From: CAZAAW01 sp964483325 | GTDB lineage: Bacteria > Pseudomonadota > Alphaproteobacteria > Rhizobiales > Kaistiaceae | Reading direction: 5' to 3' | DNA: 8,340 bases | NCBI GenBank assembly: GCA_964483325.1 | Contig: CAZAAW010000050.1 | Coordinates: forward strand, 1 to 8,340 | Shown here: positions 1 through 7,263 of the stretch, piece after piece | Position numbering within the stretch: position 1 is the first letter of the stretch | Layout: each line of letters begins with the position of its first letter | Program-made: the position numbers and the translations under genes | The notes under the pieces: model-generated | What the model saw: the letters and a program-made list of their open reading frames with translations, nothing else | Told to the model about the DNA's origin: nothing | Database searches by the model: none

Positions 1-1290
<1,290 letters not shown>

Positions 1291-1313
1291 GGGGCAACGG
1301 CGGTGGCGGCTTA

Positions 1314-1664
1314 CCTCTCCCAATGGGCTACCGCATGCACACATCTGATTTGCGCTAACGACTCGCGTGAGTGGACGGGGCGAAAATCGCAGGATTTTCA
1401 ACGATACACGCTGCCTTCCATCCCCAATGGCGCGCACCTAAGCCCCCAAGCTAACGTGTTGATTTCGCTAGATGGAATCAGATGTGTGCATGCGGTAGCC
1501 CAATGGGAGAGGTCGGAAACGCGAAGCGTTTCCGGGTGAGGGTCACTGCCGGTAACACGAGGTCGTGACGCAGGGGCAGAAATTCCCGGCGGCCGAACCC
1601 CTCACTCGTCCGCCTAGGTCTCGCTGCGCTCGGCAAGGCTCCCGACCTCTCCCTATGGGAGAGG
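1314..1664 (+). repeat. Intergenic palindromic repeat, copy A (interrupted by a MITE-like element)
   Basis: Member of a repeat family also present at 2930-3101 (inverted) and 8191-8298 (partial). Without the insertion it is about 171 bp, matching the 172 bp of copy B. Both ends carry the same short palindrome, CCTCTCCC-n-GGGAGAGG; the right one is 1646-1664 and the left one is split by the insertion (1314-1320 and 1501-1513). An internal hairpin GGAAACGC-gaa-GCGTTTCC lies at 1515-1533. The unit also holds the conserved stretches GGGTGAGGG, CGAACCCCTCAC and GTCCGCCTA. It fills most of the gene-free stretch 1291-1677 between convergent genes. The architecture resembles the RIME-type intergenic mosaic elements known from rhizobia, but I cannot assign it to a named family. 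Its strong stems could act on transcript ends, though there is no T-run to make it a classical terminator. Confidence 0.85.
1328..1498. mobile_element. MITE-like non-autonomous element with terminal inverted repeats and target duplication
   Basis: Perfect 23-bp terminal inverted repeats lie at 1328-1350 (starting CTACCGCATGCACAC) and 1476-1498. They are flanked by identical 9-bp direct repeats CCCAATGGG at 1319-1327 and 1499-1507. Removing one duplication and the element restores an intact terminal palindrome of the surrounding repeat, like the one at 8191-8209. Because the target is itself palindromic, the boundary is ambiguous: 26-bp ends starting GGGCTACC (1325-1501) with a 3-bp AAT duplication fit equally well. 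The interior is visibly more AT-rich than its surroundings. It has a hairpin GAAAATC-gcag-GATTTTC (1382-1399) and near-identical subterminal direct repeats TGATTTGCGCTA (1346-1357) and TGATTTCGCTA (1460-1470). No transposase is encoded, so movement would need an enzyme supplied in trans. The parent insertion-sequence family is not recognised. Confidence 0.85.
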
Positions 1665-1677
1665 CAAGAGGCCGGTG

Positions 1678-1926
1678 CTACTTCGCCCGGTCGACCGGCC
1701 GATAAACGCCGGTCTTCGGGTCCTGCTCCAGCGTCGTCACCTCGAGGGTGCGGTTGGTCTCGCGCTCGCGCTGGCGCGGCGCGGCGGGCGGCGGCTCGCG
1801 GCGGCGGGGCTGCTGCGGCGGCCGCTGGCGCGGCTGGAAACGGGCGCGCTGCGCCGGCGTCAGGTAATAGCGCCAGACCAGCCAGCCGGCGATGGCGATG
1901 AGGAAGAGTAAGGTCAGTGTGCTCAT
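1678..1926 (-). CDS. Small single-pass membrane protein, Pro/Arg-rich, function unknown
   Basis: 82-residue protein. Residues 4-21 form a hydrophobic membrane segment (LTLLFLIAIAGWLVWRYYL). A strongly basic Pro/Arg/Gln-rich linker (about 25-56) and a polar tail with TLEQDPKTGVYRPVDR (65-80) follow. The tail looks like a defined short motif rather than random sequence. The expected topology is N-terminal anchor with the basic linker in the cytoplasm (inference). An in-frame ATG 12 codons upstream (1962) would add MSRHDPGHRTRA. I prefer 1926 because the hydrophobic anchor then starts directly after the Met, but neither start has a strong Shine-Dalgarno sequence. The gene follows the S49 peptidase by 46 bp (10 bp from the alternative start) and is probably co-transcribed with it. 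Its TAG stop lies 13 bp from the edge of repeat copy A. I do not recognise a characterised family. Confidence 0.8.
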   Translation of the reverse strand: MSTLTLLFLIAIAGWLVWRYYLTPAQRARFQPRQRPPQQPRRREPPPAAPRQRERETNRTLEVTTLEQDPKTGVYRPVDRAK

Positions 1927-1972
1927 TGCACGGGTCCGGTGGCCGGGGTCATGCCTGCTCATCTCTGGGCGG

Positions 1973-2824
1973 TCAGCGCCCGAACCTGCCCCACAGCGCG
2001 CGCTCTTCCAGTAGCGTCATAATCGCATCAACGGAAGCACCCGCCAAGCCGGGCGCGCTCGCCGCCGCCGCCATGCCGAGGCGCCGGCGCAGGAAGCCGC
2101 GCGGCTGGCCCATCACCTTGACGCGCACATCCGCGCCGAAGCGCTGGCGCAGCACCGTGTGGAGGTCGCCGAGGCCGTCGACAAGACCGTAGTCGCGGCC
2201 GCGCACCGCCGTCCAGAAAGCGCCGGTGAAAAGGTCCTCGTCCGCCGCCAGATGCGGCCGGCGGGATTTCACCAGGTCCACGAAGGCGGCATGGATCTCC
2301 GCCTGTAGCGCCTTCAGGTGCTCGACATCGTCCGGCTTCTCGGGCTGGAACGGGTCGAGCATCGCCTTCTGGCGCCCGGACGTATGGACGCGGCGCTCGA
2401 TGCCGAGCTTGTCGATCAGGCCGGTGAAGCCGAAGCCGGAGGAGACGACGCCGATCGAGCCGACGATGGAATTGGGATCGGCGATGATCTCGTCCGCCGC
2501 GGCGGCGATCATGTAGCCGCCGGACGCCGCGACATCCTCGACGAAGGCGATGACCGGCTTGCCCTTCGCCTCGGCCAGCGCCCGGATGCGGCGGAAGATC
2601 AGGTGCGACTGCACCGGCGAGCCGCCGGGCGAGTTGATCACCAGCGCCACGGCCGGCGCCGCCTTGACGGCGAAAGCCTGCGCCAGCGGCTTCGCCACCG
2701 ACTCCATCGACAAAGCCGGCCGCAGGCCGACGCCGGTGCCGATGACGCCCGACAGCCGCACCATCGGAACGACCGTCCCGCCGCGACCGAACAGCCGCGA
2801 CAGCCACCCGCGCTCACCGCTCAT
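1973..2824 (-). CDS. S49 family serine peptidase (SppA/SohB type)
   Basis: 283-residue peptidase of family S49 (signal peptide peptidase A/SohB group), which uses a Ser/Lys dyad in a ClpP-like crotonase fold to cut membrane-associated or signal-peptide fragments. Visible elements are LVINSPGGSP (61-70), with the Gly-rich oxyanion-hole region, and VEDVAASGGYMIAAAADEI (95-113), with nucleophile Ser101. SIVGSIGVVSSGF (119-131) follows, then SGRQKAML with Lys153. The 52-residue Ser-Lys spacing equals that of Bacillus subtilis SppA (Ser147/Lys199, established). Unlike E. coli SppA it is the short, single-domain form. No clear transmembrane helix is seen at the N-terminus, so membrane association may depend on a partner. 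The start at 2824 is chosen for a GGAGG five bases upstream; an ATG at 2887 would add 21 residues that do not look like family sequence. The small membrane protein follows directly. Confidence 0.92.
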   Translation of the reverse strand: MSGERGWLSRLFGRGGTVVPMVRLSGVIGTGVGLRPALSMESVAKPLAQAFAVKAAPAVALVINSPGGSPVQSHLIFRRIRALAEAKGKPVIAFVEDVAASGGYMIAAAADEIIADPNSIVGSIGVVSSGFGFTGLIDKLGIERRVHTSGRQKAMLDPFQPEKPDDVEHLKALQAEIHAAFVDLVKSRRPHLAADEDLFTGAFWTAVRGRDYGLVDGLGDLHTVLRQRFGADVRVKVMGQPRGFLRRRLGMAAAASAPGLAGASVDAIMTLLEERALWGRFGR

Positions 2825-2829
2825 GCCTG

Positions 2830-2834
2830 CCTCC
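2830..2834 (-). promoter_or_regulatory. Ribosome binding site of the S49 peptidase
   Basis: GGAGG on the minus strand, five bases before the ATG at 2824. It is the clearest Shine-Dalgarno sequence in the window and decides between that start and the longer alternative at 2887. Confidence 0.75.
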
Positions 2835-2929
2835 AGAAAGCCATAGCGGCAAAGATGGCCATCCCGGCCGCTCCTGCCAAGGAGCATGTGCGGCTAGGCG
2901 CCTCGCCCTGACGGGATAAGGCGCTTCCG

Positions 2930-3101
2930 CCTCTCCCATAGGGAGAGGTCGGGAGCCTTGGTTCGCGTCAGCGAACCTTAGGCGGACGGGTGAGGGGTTC
3001 GGCTGTCGGGAATCTTGCCCCGACGTCCCAGCCTCGTGTCACCGGCAGAGACCCTCACCCGGAAACGCTGTCGCGTTTCCGACCTCTCCCTATGGGAGAG
3101 G
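2930..3101 (-). repeat. Intergenic palindromic repeat, copy B (complete)
   Basis: Complete 172-bp unit of the same family as copies A and C, in opposite orientation. It is bounded by CCTCTCCC-ata-GGGAGAGG (2930-2948) and CCTCTCCC-tat-GGGAGAGG (3083-3101). Internal hairpins are GGTTCGC-gtca-GCGAACC (about 2960-2977) and GGAAACGC-tgtc-GCGTTTCC (3061-3080). In the second, the 8-bp stem is the same in all three copies while the loop differs (gaa, gaca and gca read in repeat orientation). This suggests selection on the stem or recent common origin. It occupies most of the 353-bp gap between the methyltransferase stop and the S49 start, so it would be transcribed if these genes form one operon. The rest of the gap (2835-2929 and 3102-3177) shows only a small hairpin at 3131-3147. 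Confidence 0.88.
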
Positions 3102-3177
3102 TAAAGGCGCCCTCATCGGGAAGCACCACCCATCCCTCACCGGGATGAACGCCTCATCCTGCCAGGTAAAGTGGGGC

Positions 3178-3984
3178 TCAGCGCCCGCTGCTCCAGGACG
3201 GATGCACTTCGGCCAGCCCCGCGCCGTCGCGCAGGATCGCCTGCAGCGCTGGCGCGTAGGCATTGCCGGTGTCGCCGTGCAGCACCAGGCCGGGCAGCAG
3301 GGTCGGTGCGCCGCGGCGGCCCTTGATGCCGCGCAGCAGGAGGCGCGTCGCGGCGGCGCCGGGGCGCGGATGCACCGGCAGCAGCGCCAGACCGCCGAAG
3401 CGGCCGGAAGCGGCGGCGAGCATCTGCGGCAGCGCCGCGGCGCGGTCGATGGCGATGAGCGTGCCGCCCGGCGCCAGCCCATGCGCTGCGACGCGGAACC
3501 AGAGGTCGAGCCCGGCCGCCTCCCGGACATGCGCTCCGGCGCGGCCGGCGGCCGGCGAGGAGCGCACCGTGGCGGGATCGTGGAAGGGCGGGTTCATGAT
3601 CACCGCCGCGGCGCTGCCGCGCCCGAGGCCGGCGGCGGCTCTTTCCGCCTCCGGGGCGGTGATGTCGATCTCGGCCACCGCGACCCGCGCCGCGAAGGCG
3701 GCATTGGCCGGCCGCCGCAGCGCGGCGCGGGCGCAGGCGACGAGCTCCGGGTGCCGTTCGGCGAGCGTCACCGTCACCGCGGCGGCGCGCGCCGCGACGC
3801 AGAAACCGGCGACGCCGGCGCCGGCGCCGAGATCGATGACGGCGCCGCTGGCCGTTGCCGGCAGGGCGGCCGCCAGCAGTACCGCATCAAGGCCGGCGCG
3901 GTGATGCCCGGCTGCCGGCTGGACCGCCTCGACGGCGCCGCCAAGGAAGGCGTCGACGGTCGTCGCGCCGGCCGTTTCCGTCAT
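3178..3984 (-). CDS. TrmN6-like tRNA (adenine-N6)-methyltransferase (YfiC/COG4123 type)
   Basis: 268-residue class I SAM-dependent methyltransferase. Motif I, VIDLGAGAGVAGF (49-61), binds SAM. TLAERHPELV supplies the acidic residue Glu76 after strand 2. VIMNPPFHDP (128-137) contains the NPPF signature of N6-adenine/N5-glutamine methyltransferases. The N-terminal segment with a Gln-Pro-x-x-Gly-like element (22-31, VQPAAGHHRAG) matches the YfiC/TrmN6 layout (usually YQPKxGYR). The E. coli member methylates A37 of tRNA1(Val); the same target here is an inference, and another RNA or protein substrate is possible. The ATG at 3984 overlaps the stop of the upstream DUF2007 gene as ATGA, which fixes the start and suggests translational coupling. 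The minus-strand frame is open further upstream to 4287, but that part is the shadow of the DUF2007 gene. The protein is very Ala-rich, as expected at this GC content. Confidence 0.88.
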   Translation of the reverse strand: MTETAGATTVDAFLGGAVEAVQPAAGHHRAGLDAVLLAAALPATASGAVIDLGAGAGVAGFCVAARAAAVTVTLAERHPELVACARAALRRPANAAFAARVAVAEIDITAPEAERAAAGLGRGSAAAVIMNPPFHDPATVRSSPAAGRAGAHVREAAGLDLWFRVAAHGLAPGGTLIAIDRAAALPQMLAAASGRFGGLALLPVHPRPGAAATRLLLRGIKGRRGAPTLLPGLVLHGDTGNAYAPALQAILRDGAGLAEVHPSWSSGR

Positions 3985-4214
3985 GCGGCGGGCGGCGGCG
4001 TCAGCTCGTGCGCCATGCCGGCGTCGCTCAATAGCTGCCGCGCCTCGCCGGCGCGGGCGCTCTCCACCAGCAGGCGGCGCGGCAGGATGCCGAGCGAGCC
4101 TTCGATGATGCTCATGTTGCGATCGAAGACATGGACGCGGATGCCGGCGTCGCCGAGCAGCGCCTCGGCATAGGAGAGGAGGACGGCATCGTTGGTGCGC
4201 AGCAGCTCTTCCAT
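3981..4214 (-). CDS. DUF2007 domain protein (putative signal-transducing protein)
   Basis: 77-residue protein starting MEELLRTNDAVLLSYAEALL and containing GIRVHVFDRNMSIIEGSLG and RRLLVESARAGEARQLL. This is the pattern of the DUF2007 domain (an alpha/beta ACT-like fold of about 65-70 residues), here occupying nearly the whole protein. The family is described only as putative signal transducing, and no enzymatic residues are evident. The ATG at 4214 is preceded by GAGG at about -8 to -5, a plausible ribosome binding site. The frame is open far upstream on this strand (to 5006), but that region is antisense to the polyprenyl synthase and is not part of the gene. It is first in a minus-strand group and shares ATGA with the methyltransferase gene, an arrangement I recall as common in alphaproteobacteria. 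Confidence 0.85.
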   Translation of the reverse strand: MEELLRTNDAVLLSYAEALLGDAGIRVHVFDRNMSIIEGSLGILPRRLLVESARAGEARQLLSDAGMAHELTPPPAA

Positions 4215-4259
4215 GCGGCCTCGGGCAGGTTTGTGACCCCGCCAAGGTAGGGTTTCGGC

Positions 4260-4289
4260 CGGGACTTGCCAAATCGGGACTTGCCAAAT
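4260..4289. repeat. Two tandem copies of a 15-bp unit in the divergent control region
   Basis: CGGGACTTGCCAAAT occurs at 4260-4274 and again, identical, at 4275-4289. The second copy runs into a near-palindrome GCCAA-a-TTGGC (4283-4293). It lies between the divergent DUF2007 (4214) and polyprenyl synthase (4369) starts, so it could be a regulator binding site or a simple replication-slippage duplication. Confidence 0.8.
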
Positions 4290-4307
4290 TGGCGCGGCCT
4301 GCCGCGC

Positions 4308-4336
4308 TTGTTCCGGCAGCGCCGCTTCCCTATTGT
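4308..4336 (+). promoter_or_regulatory. Possible sigma-70-type promoter for the polyprenyl synthase gene
   Basis: TTGTTC (4308-4313) and TATTGT (4331-4336) are separated by 17 bp, about 33 bp before the ATG at 4369. The -35 matches the consensus only in TTG and the -10 in four positions, so this is a weak, position-supported guess. Confidence 0.25.
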
Positions 4337-4368
4337 CGCCCGGTCTTGTCGCAGACGAATGGGTTCGC

Positions 4369-5391
4369 ATGGCCGGCGTTGTCGTAGCATTGGACGAGGG
4401 GGCACGCCCCGGCACAGCCGGCATTGCGCCGCTGGTGCGGCTTTGCGCCGACGACATGGAGCGGGTGAACCGCCTCATCCTGTCGCGCACCGGCTCCGGC
4501 GTCGAGATGATCCCGGAAGTGGCGAACCATCTCATTGCCTCCGGCGGCAAGCGCATCCGGCCGATGCTGACGATCGCCGCCGCCAACATGCTCGGCCATG
4601 ACGGCGACGGCCATGTGACGCTCGCTGCCGCGGTCGAGTTCATGCACACGGCGACGCTGCTGCATGACGATGTCGTCGACGAGAGCGACACGCGCCGCGG
4701 CAAGCAGGCGGCGCGCAAGGTCTGGGGCAATGCCGCCAGCGTGCTGGTCGGCGACTTCCTGCTCGGCCAGGCCTTCAAGATGATGGTCGAGGCCGGCTCG
4801 CTGGATGCCCTCGCCATCCTCTCCGACGCCGCCGCGGTGATCGCCGAGGGCGAGGTGATGCAGCTCTCGGCGGCCAAGAACATGGCGACCACCGAGGACG
4901 AATATCTCGCCGTCATCTTCGCCAAGACGGCGTCGCTGTTCGCCGCCGCTGCCGAGGTCGGGCCGGTGCTCGCCGGCTCCGGCCGCGCCGAGCGCGCCGC
5001 CTTCAAGTCCTATGGCAGCAATCTCGGCCTCGCCTTCCAGCTCGTCGACGACGTGCTCGACTATGGCGGCAACTCGGCCCAGCTCGGCAAGGATGTCGGC
5101 GACGATTTCCGCGAGGGCAAGATCACGCTGCCGGTGGTGCTCTCCTACCGCCGTGGCTCCGACGCCGACCGCGCCTTCTGGCGCCGGACGATGGAGGACA
5201 ACGCCATCGCCGACGGCGACCTGGAGCACGCCATCAGCCTGATGCGCCGGCATCGCGCCCTCGACGACACGATCGAGCGCGCCCGCCATTTCGGCGCCGT
5301 CGCCACCGACGCGCTCGCCCCGTTCCCGGACTCGCCCTACAAGGACGCGCTGCTGGCGGTGGTCGATTTCTGCATCGACCGGGCCTATTGA
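4369..5391 (+). CDS. ispB: Long-chain polyprenyl diphosphate synthase (octa/decaprenyl, ubiquinone side chain)
   Basis: 340-residue trans-prenyltransferase that adds isopentenyl diphosphate units to an allylic primer, making the long ubiquinone tail in the cytoplasm. All family marks are present: GGKRIRP (59-65), the first Asp-rich motif LLHDDVVDESDTRRG (DDxxD at 100-104), and GDFLLGQAF (128-136). They continue with GEVMQL (161-166), the second Asp-rich motif FQLVDDVLDY (227-231) and GKDVGDDFREGKITLP (240-255). Residues before the first motif are FMHTATLL; a small Ala at -5 is typical of synthases making long chains (IspB, DdsA) rather than farnesyl diphosphate. Alphaproteobacteria often make ubiquinone-10, so decaprenyl is likely, but chain length cannot be read from the sequence. 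A TTG at 4333 would add 12 residues; the ATG gives the usual N-terminus (MAGVVVALDEG). No strong ribosome binding site is seen. The TPR gene follows after 123 bp. Confidence 0.95.
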   Translation: MAGVVVALDEGARPGTAGIAPLVRLCADDMERVNRLILSRTGSGVEMIPEVANHLIASGGKRIRPMLTIAAANMLGHDGDGHVTLAAAVEFMHTATLLHDDVVDESDTRRGKQAARKVWGNAASVLVGDFLLGQAFKMMVEAGSLDALAILSDAAAVIAEGEVMQLSAAKNMATTEDEYLAVIFAKTASLFAAAAEVGPVLAGSGRAERAAFKSYGSNLGLAFQLVDDVLDYGGNSAQLGKDVGDDFREGKITLPVVLSYRRGSDADRAFWRRTMEDNAIADGDLEHAISLMRRHRALDDTIERARHFGAVATDALAPFPDSPYKDALLAVVDFCIDRAY

Positions 5392-5514
5392 GCCCACCGG
5401 CGCCGGGTATCTTCAACCTTTCGTCGCAAGACCGTCACCCCGTTGCGGCAGACACGCAAAAGGGCCATCCTGCGCGCCTGCTTTCTCCCAAGGTCTTCGT
5501 CAGGAACACGCCCC

Positions 5515-7263
5515 ATGTCCGCCCTGCGCATGTCCTTCCGGCATTTCCTTCATGTGCCGCGCGCCCGCGCCAGCCTGGGCCTGGCGCTCGCCGCCGCCAC
5601 GGCCCTGTCGACCCTGCCGGGCGCCGCCGAGGCGGCCAACGGCAGCGCGCAGCGGATCATCACCAACCGCACCGGCGCCTATCTGGCGGCGCGCAGCGCC
5701 ACGGCCCAGAGGGACATCGGCGCGGCGGCCGATTTCTACGACATGGTGCTGCAGGGCGACCCCAACAATGCCGGCCTGATGGAGCGCACCTTCCTGCTCT
5801 ATCTCAGCGAGGGCGAGACGGCGACGGCCCTGCCGCTTGCCGAGGATCTGCTGCAGCTCGACCCCAGCAACGAGATGGCGCGCCTCACCCTTGCCGTGCG
5901 GGCCTTCCGCGCCGGCAAGTACAATGACGTGCGTGCTGCCCTGCGCGACATGCGCGCCACACCGCTGGCCGAGCTGACCTCCGGCCTGATGCTCGGCTGG
6001 GCCGACCAGGGCGAGGGCAAGACCGACGAGGCGCTGAAGACCATCGCGGCGCTGCAGGGCCCGGGCTTCTACGAGGTCTTCAAGGCCTATCATTCCGGCC
6101 TGATCGCCGAGGCGGCCGGGCGCTATCCGGAGGCGCTGACGTTCTTCCAGACCGCCTATGCCGGCGACCCGTCGCTGCGCCCGACCGAGGGCCTTGCCCG
6201 CGCCATGGCGCGCACCGGCGACAAGGACGGCGCCGTCAAGCTGCTCAACGACTATCTCGGCACCACGCCCGGCCAGGTCACGGCGCAGGCGCTGCTCGCC
6301 GAGATCGAGGCCGGCAAGGAGCCGACCGGCGGCGTCAAGGAAGCCAAGGAGGGCGCCGCCGAGGTGCTCTACGGCATCGCCACGGCGCTGACCGGCGACA
6401 GCGCCGGCGCCGACATTTCGTCGATCTACCTGCAGCTCGCCCTCTATGCCGACCCCAACGAGGCGCTCGGCCTGGTGGCGCTCGGCCAGCTGTTCCAGTC
6501 GATGCAGCGCAACGACGCCGCCATCGCCCTGTTCGACCGCGTGCCGGCCGACTCGCCGCTGAAGATGGCGTCGACGGTGCAGGCGGCGATCAGCCTCGGC
6601 ATGCTGGAGCGCTACGACGAGGCGGCGGCCAAGCTGAAGCCGCTGGTCGAGGCCGATCCCTCCAACATGCTGGCGGTGCTGACGCTCGGCAATATCTACC
6701 GCAACCAGGAGAAGTTCGCCGAGGCGGCCGAGGCCTACAGCAAGGGCATCGCGACGCTGAAGGAGCCGACCCGCAACGACTGGACTATCTTCTACTTCCG
6801 CGGCATCAGCTACGAGCGCACCAAGCGCTGGCCGGAGGCGGAGGCCGATTTCCAGGAGGCGCTGAAGCTCTACCCGAACCAGCCGCAGGTGCTGAACTAT
6901 CTCGGCTATTCCTGGGTCGACCAGGGCATGAACTACGACGCAGCGCTGAAGATGATCGAGATGGCGGTCGAGCAGCGGCCCGACGACGGCTATATCATCG
7001 ACTCGCTCGGCTGGGCGCATTACCGCCTCGGCCAGTACGACAAGGCCGTCCCCGAGTTGGAGCGCGCCGTCGAGCTGATGCCGCAGGACCCGGTGATCAA
7101 CGACCATCTCGGCGATGCCTACTGGCAGGTCGGCCGCAAGCTGGAGGCGCTGTACCAGTGGCGCCACGCCAAGGATCTCGACCCGACGCCGGAGGATCTC
7201 ACCCGCATCGTCCAGAAGATCGAGACCGGCCTCAAGCCCGACGACACCGGTAAGGACGGCTGA
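5515..7263 (+). CDS. Exported tetratricopeptide-repeat (TPR) protein
   Basis: 582-residue protein with an N-terminal signal peptide: basic start, hydrophobic LGLALAAATALSTL (21-34) and an Ala-rich cleavage region GAAEA-AN near residue 40. It should reach the periplasm or envelope. There is no lipobox Cys. The rest is helical TPR repeats. The clearest are at about 57-90, 187-220, 351-385, 386-418, 424-455 (FYFRGISYERTKRWPEAEADF), 458-492 (VLNYLGYSWVDQGMNYDAAL), 493-526 (IDSLGWAHYRLGQYDKAV) and 527-558 (INDHLGDAYWQVGRKLEAL). TPRs bind partner proteins or peptides; no catalytic domain is seen. The ATG at 5515 has AGGA nine bases upstream; a TTG at 5443 or ATG at 5530 are alternatives. The 123 bp before it contain a CCGGCGCCGG palindrome (5397-5406) but no convincing promoter. 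It sits between two isoprenoid genes on the same strand; its exact role is unknown. Confidence 0.9.
   Translation: MSALRMSFRHFLHVPRARASLGLALAAATALSTLPGAAEAANGSAQRIITNRTGAYLAARSATAQRDIGAAADFYDMVLQGDPNNAGLMERTFLLYLSEGETATALPLAEDLLQLDPSNEMARLTLAVRAFRAGKYNDVRAALRDMRATPLAELTSGLMLGWADQGEGKTDEALKTIAALQGPGFYEVFKAYHSGLIAEAAGRYPEALTFFQTAYAGDPSLRPTEGLARAMARTGDKDGAVKLLNDYLGTTPGQVTAQALLAEIEAGKEPTGGVKEAKEGAAEVLYGIATALTGDSAGADISSIYLQLALYADPNEALGLVALGQLFQSMQRNDAAIALFDRVPADSPLKMASTVQAAISLGMLERYDEAAAKLKPLVEADPSNMLAVLTLGNIYRNQEKFAEAAEAYSKGIATLKEPTRNDWTIFYFRGISYERTKRWPEAEADFQEALKLYPNQPQVLNYLGYSWVDQGMNYDAALKMIEMAVEQRPDDGYIIDSLGWAHYRLGQYDKAVPELERAVELMPQDPVINDHLGDAYWQVGRKLEALYQWRHAKDLDPTPEDLTRIVQKIETGLKPDDTGKDG

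Noticed and set aside
1303..1539. 78-codon plus-strand frame across the MITE-like element
   Set aside because: It runs through both inverted ends and the palindromic repeat, shows no protein-like features, and is explained by the mobile element and repeat.
1515..1664. Regular short palindromes considered as a CRISPR array
   Set aside because: There are no evenly spaced direct repeats with unique spacers; the palindromes are the ends and internal hairpins of one dispersed repeat unit.
3131..3147. Hairpin CATCCC-tcacc-GGGATG after the methyltransferase stop, considered as a terminator
   Set aside because: The stem is only 6 bp and no T-run follows on the minus strand, so rho-independent termination is not supported.
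3145..4173. 342-codon plus-strand frame opposite the methyltransferase and DUF2007 genes
   Set aside because: The minus strand has clear methyltransferase motifs and an ATGA-coupled gene pair; this frame is its shadow.
4330..5397. 355-codon minus-strand frame opposite the polyprenyl synthase
   Set aside because: It is a shadow of a well-supported gene and is rich in Gly/Ala/Arg/His from antisense GC-biased codons.
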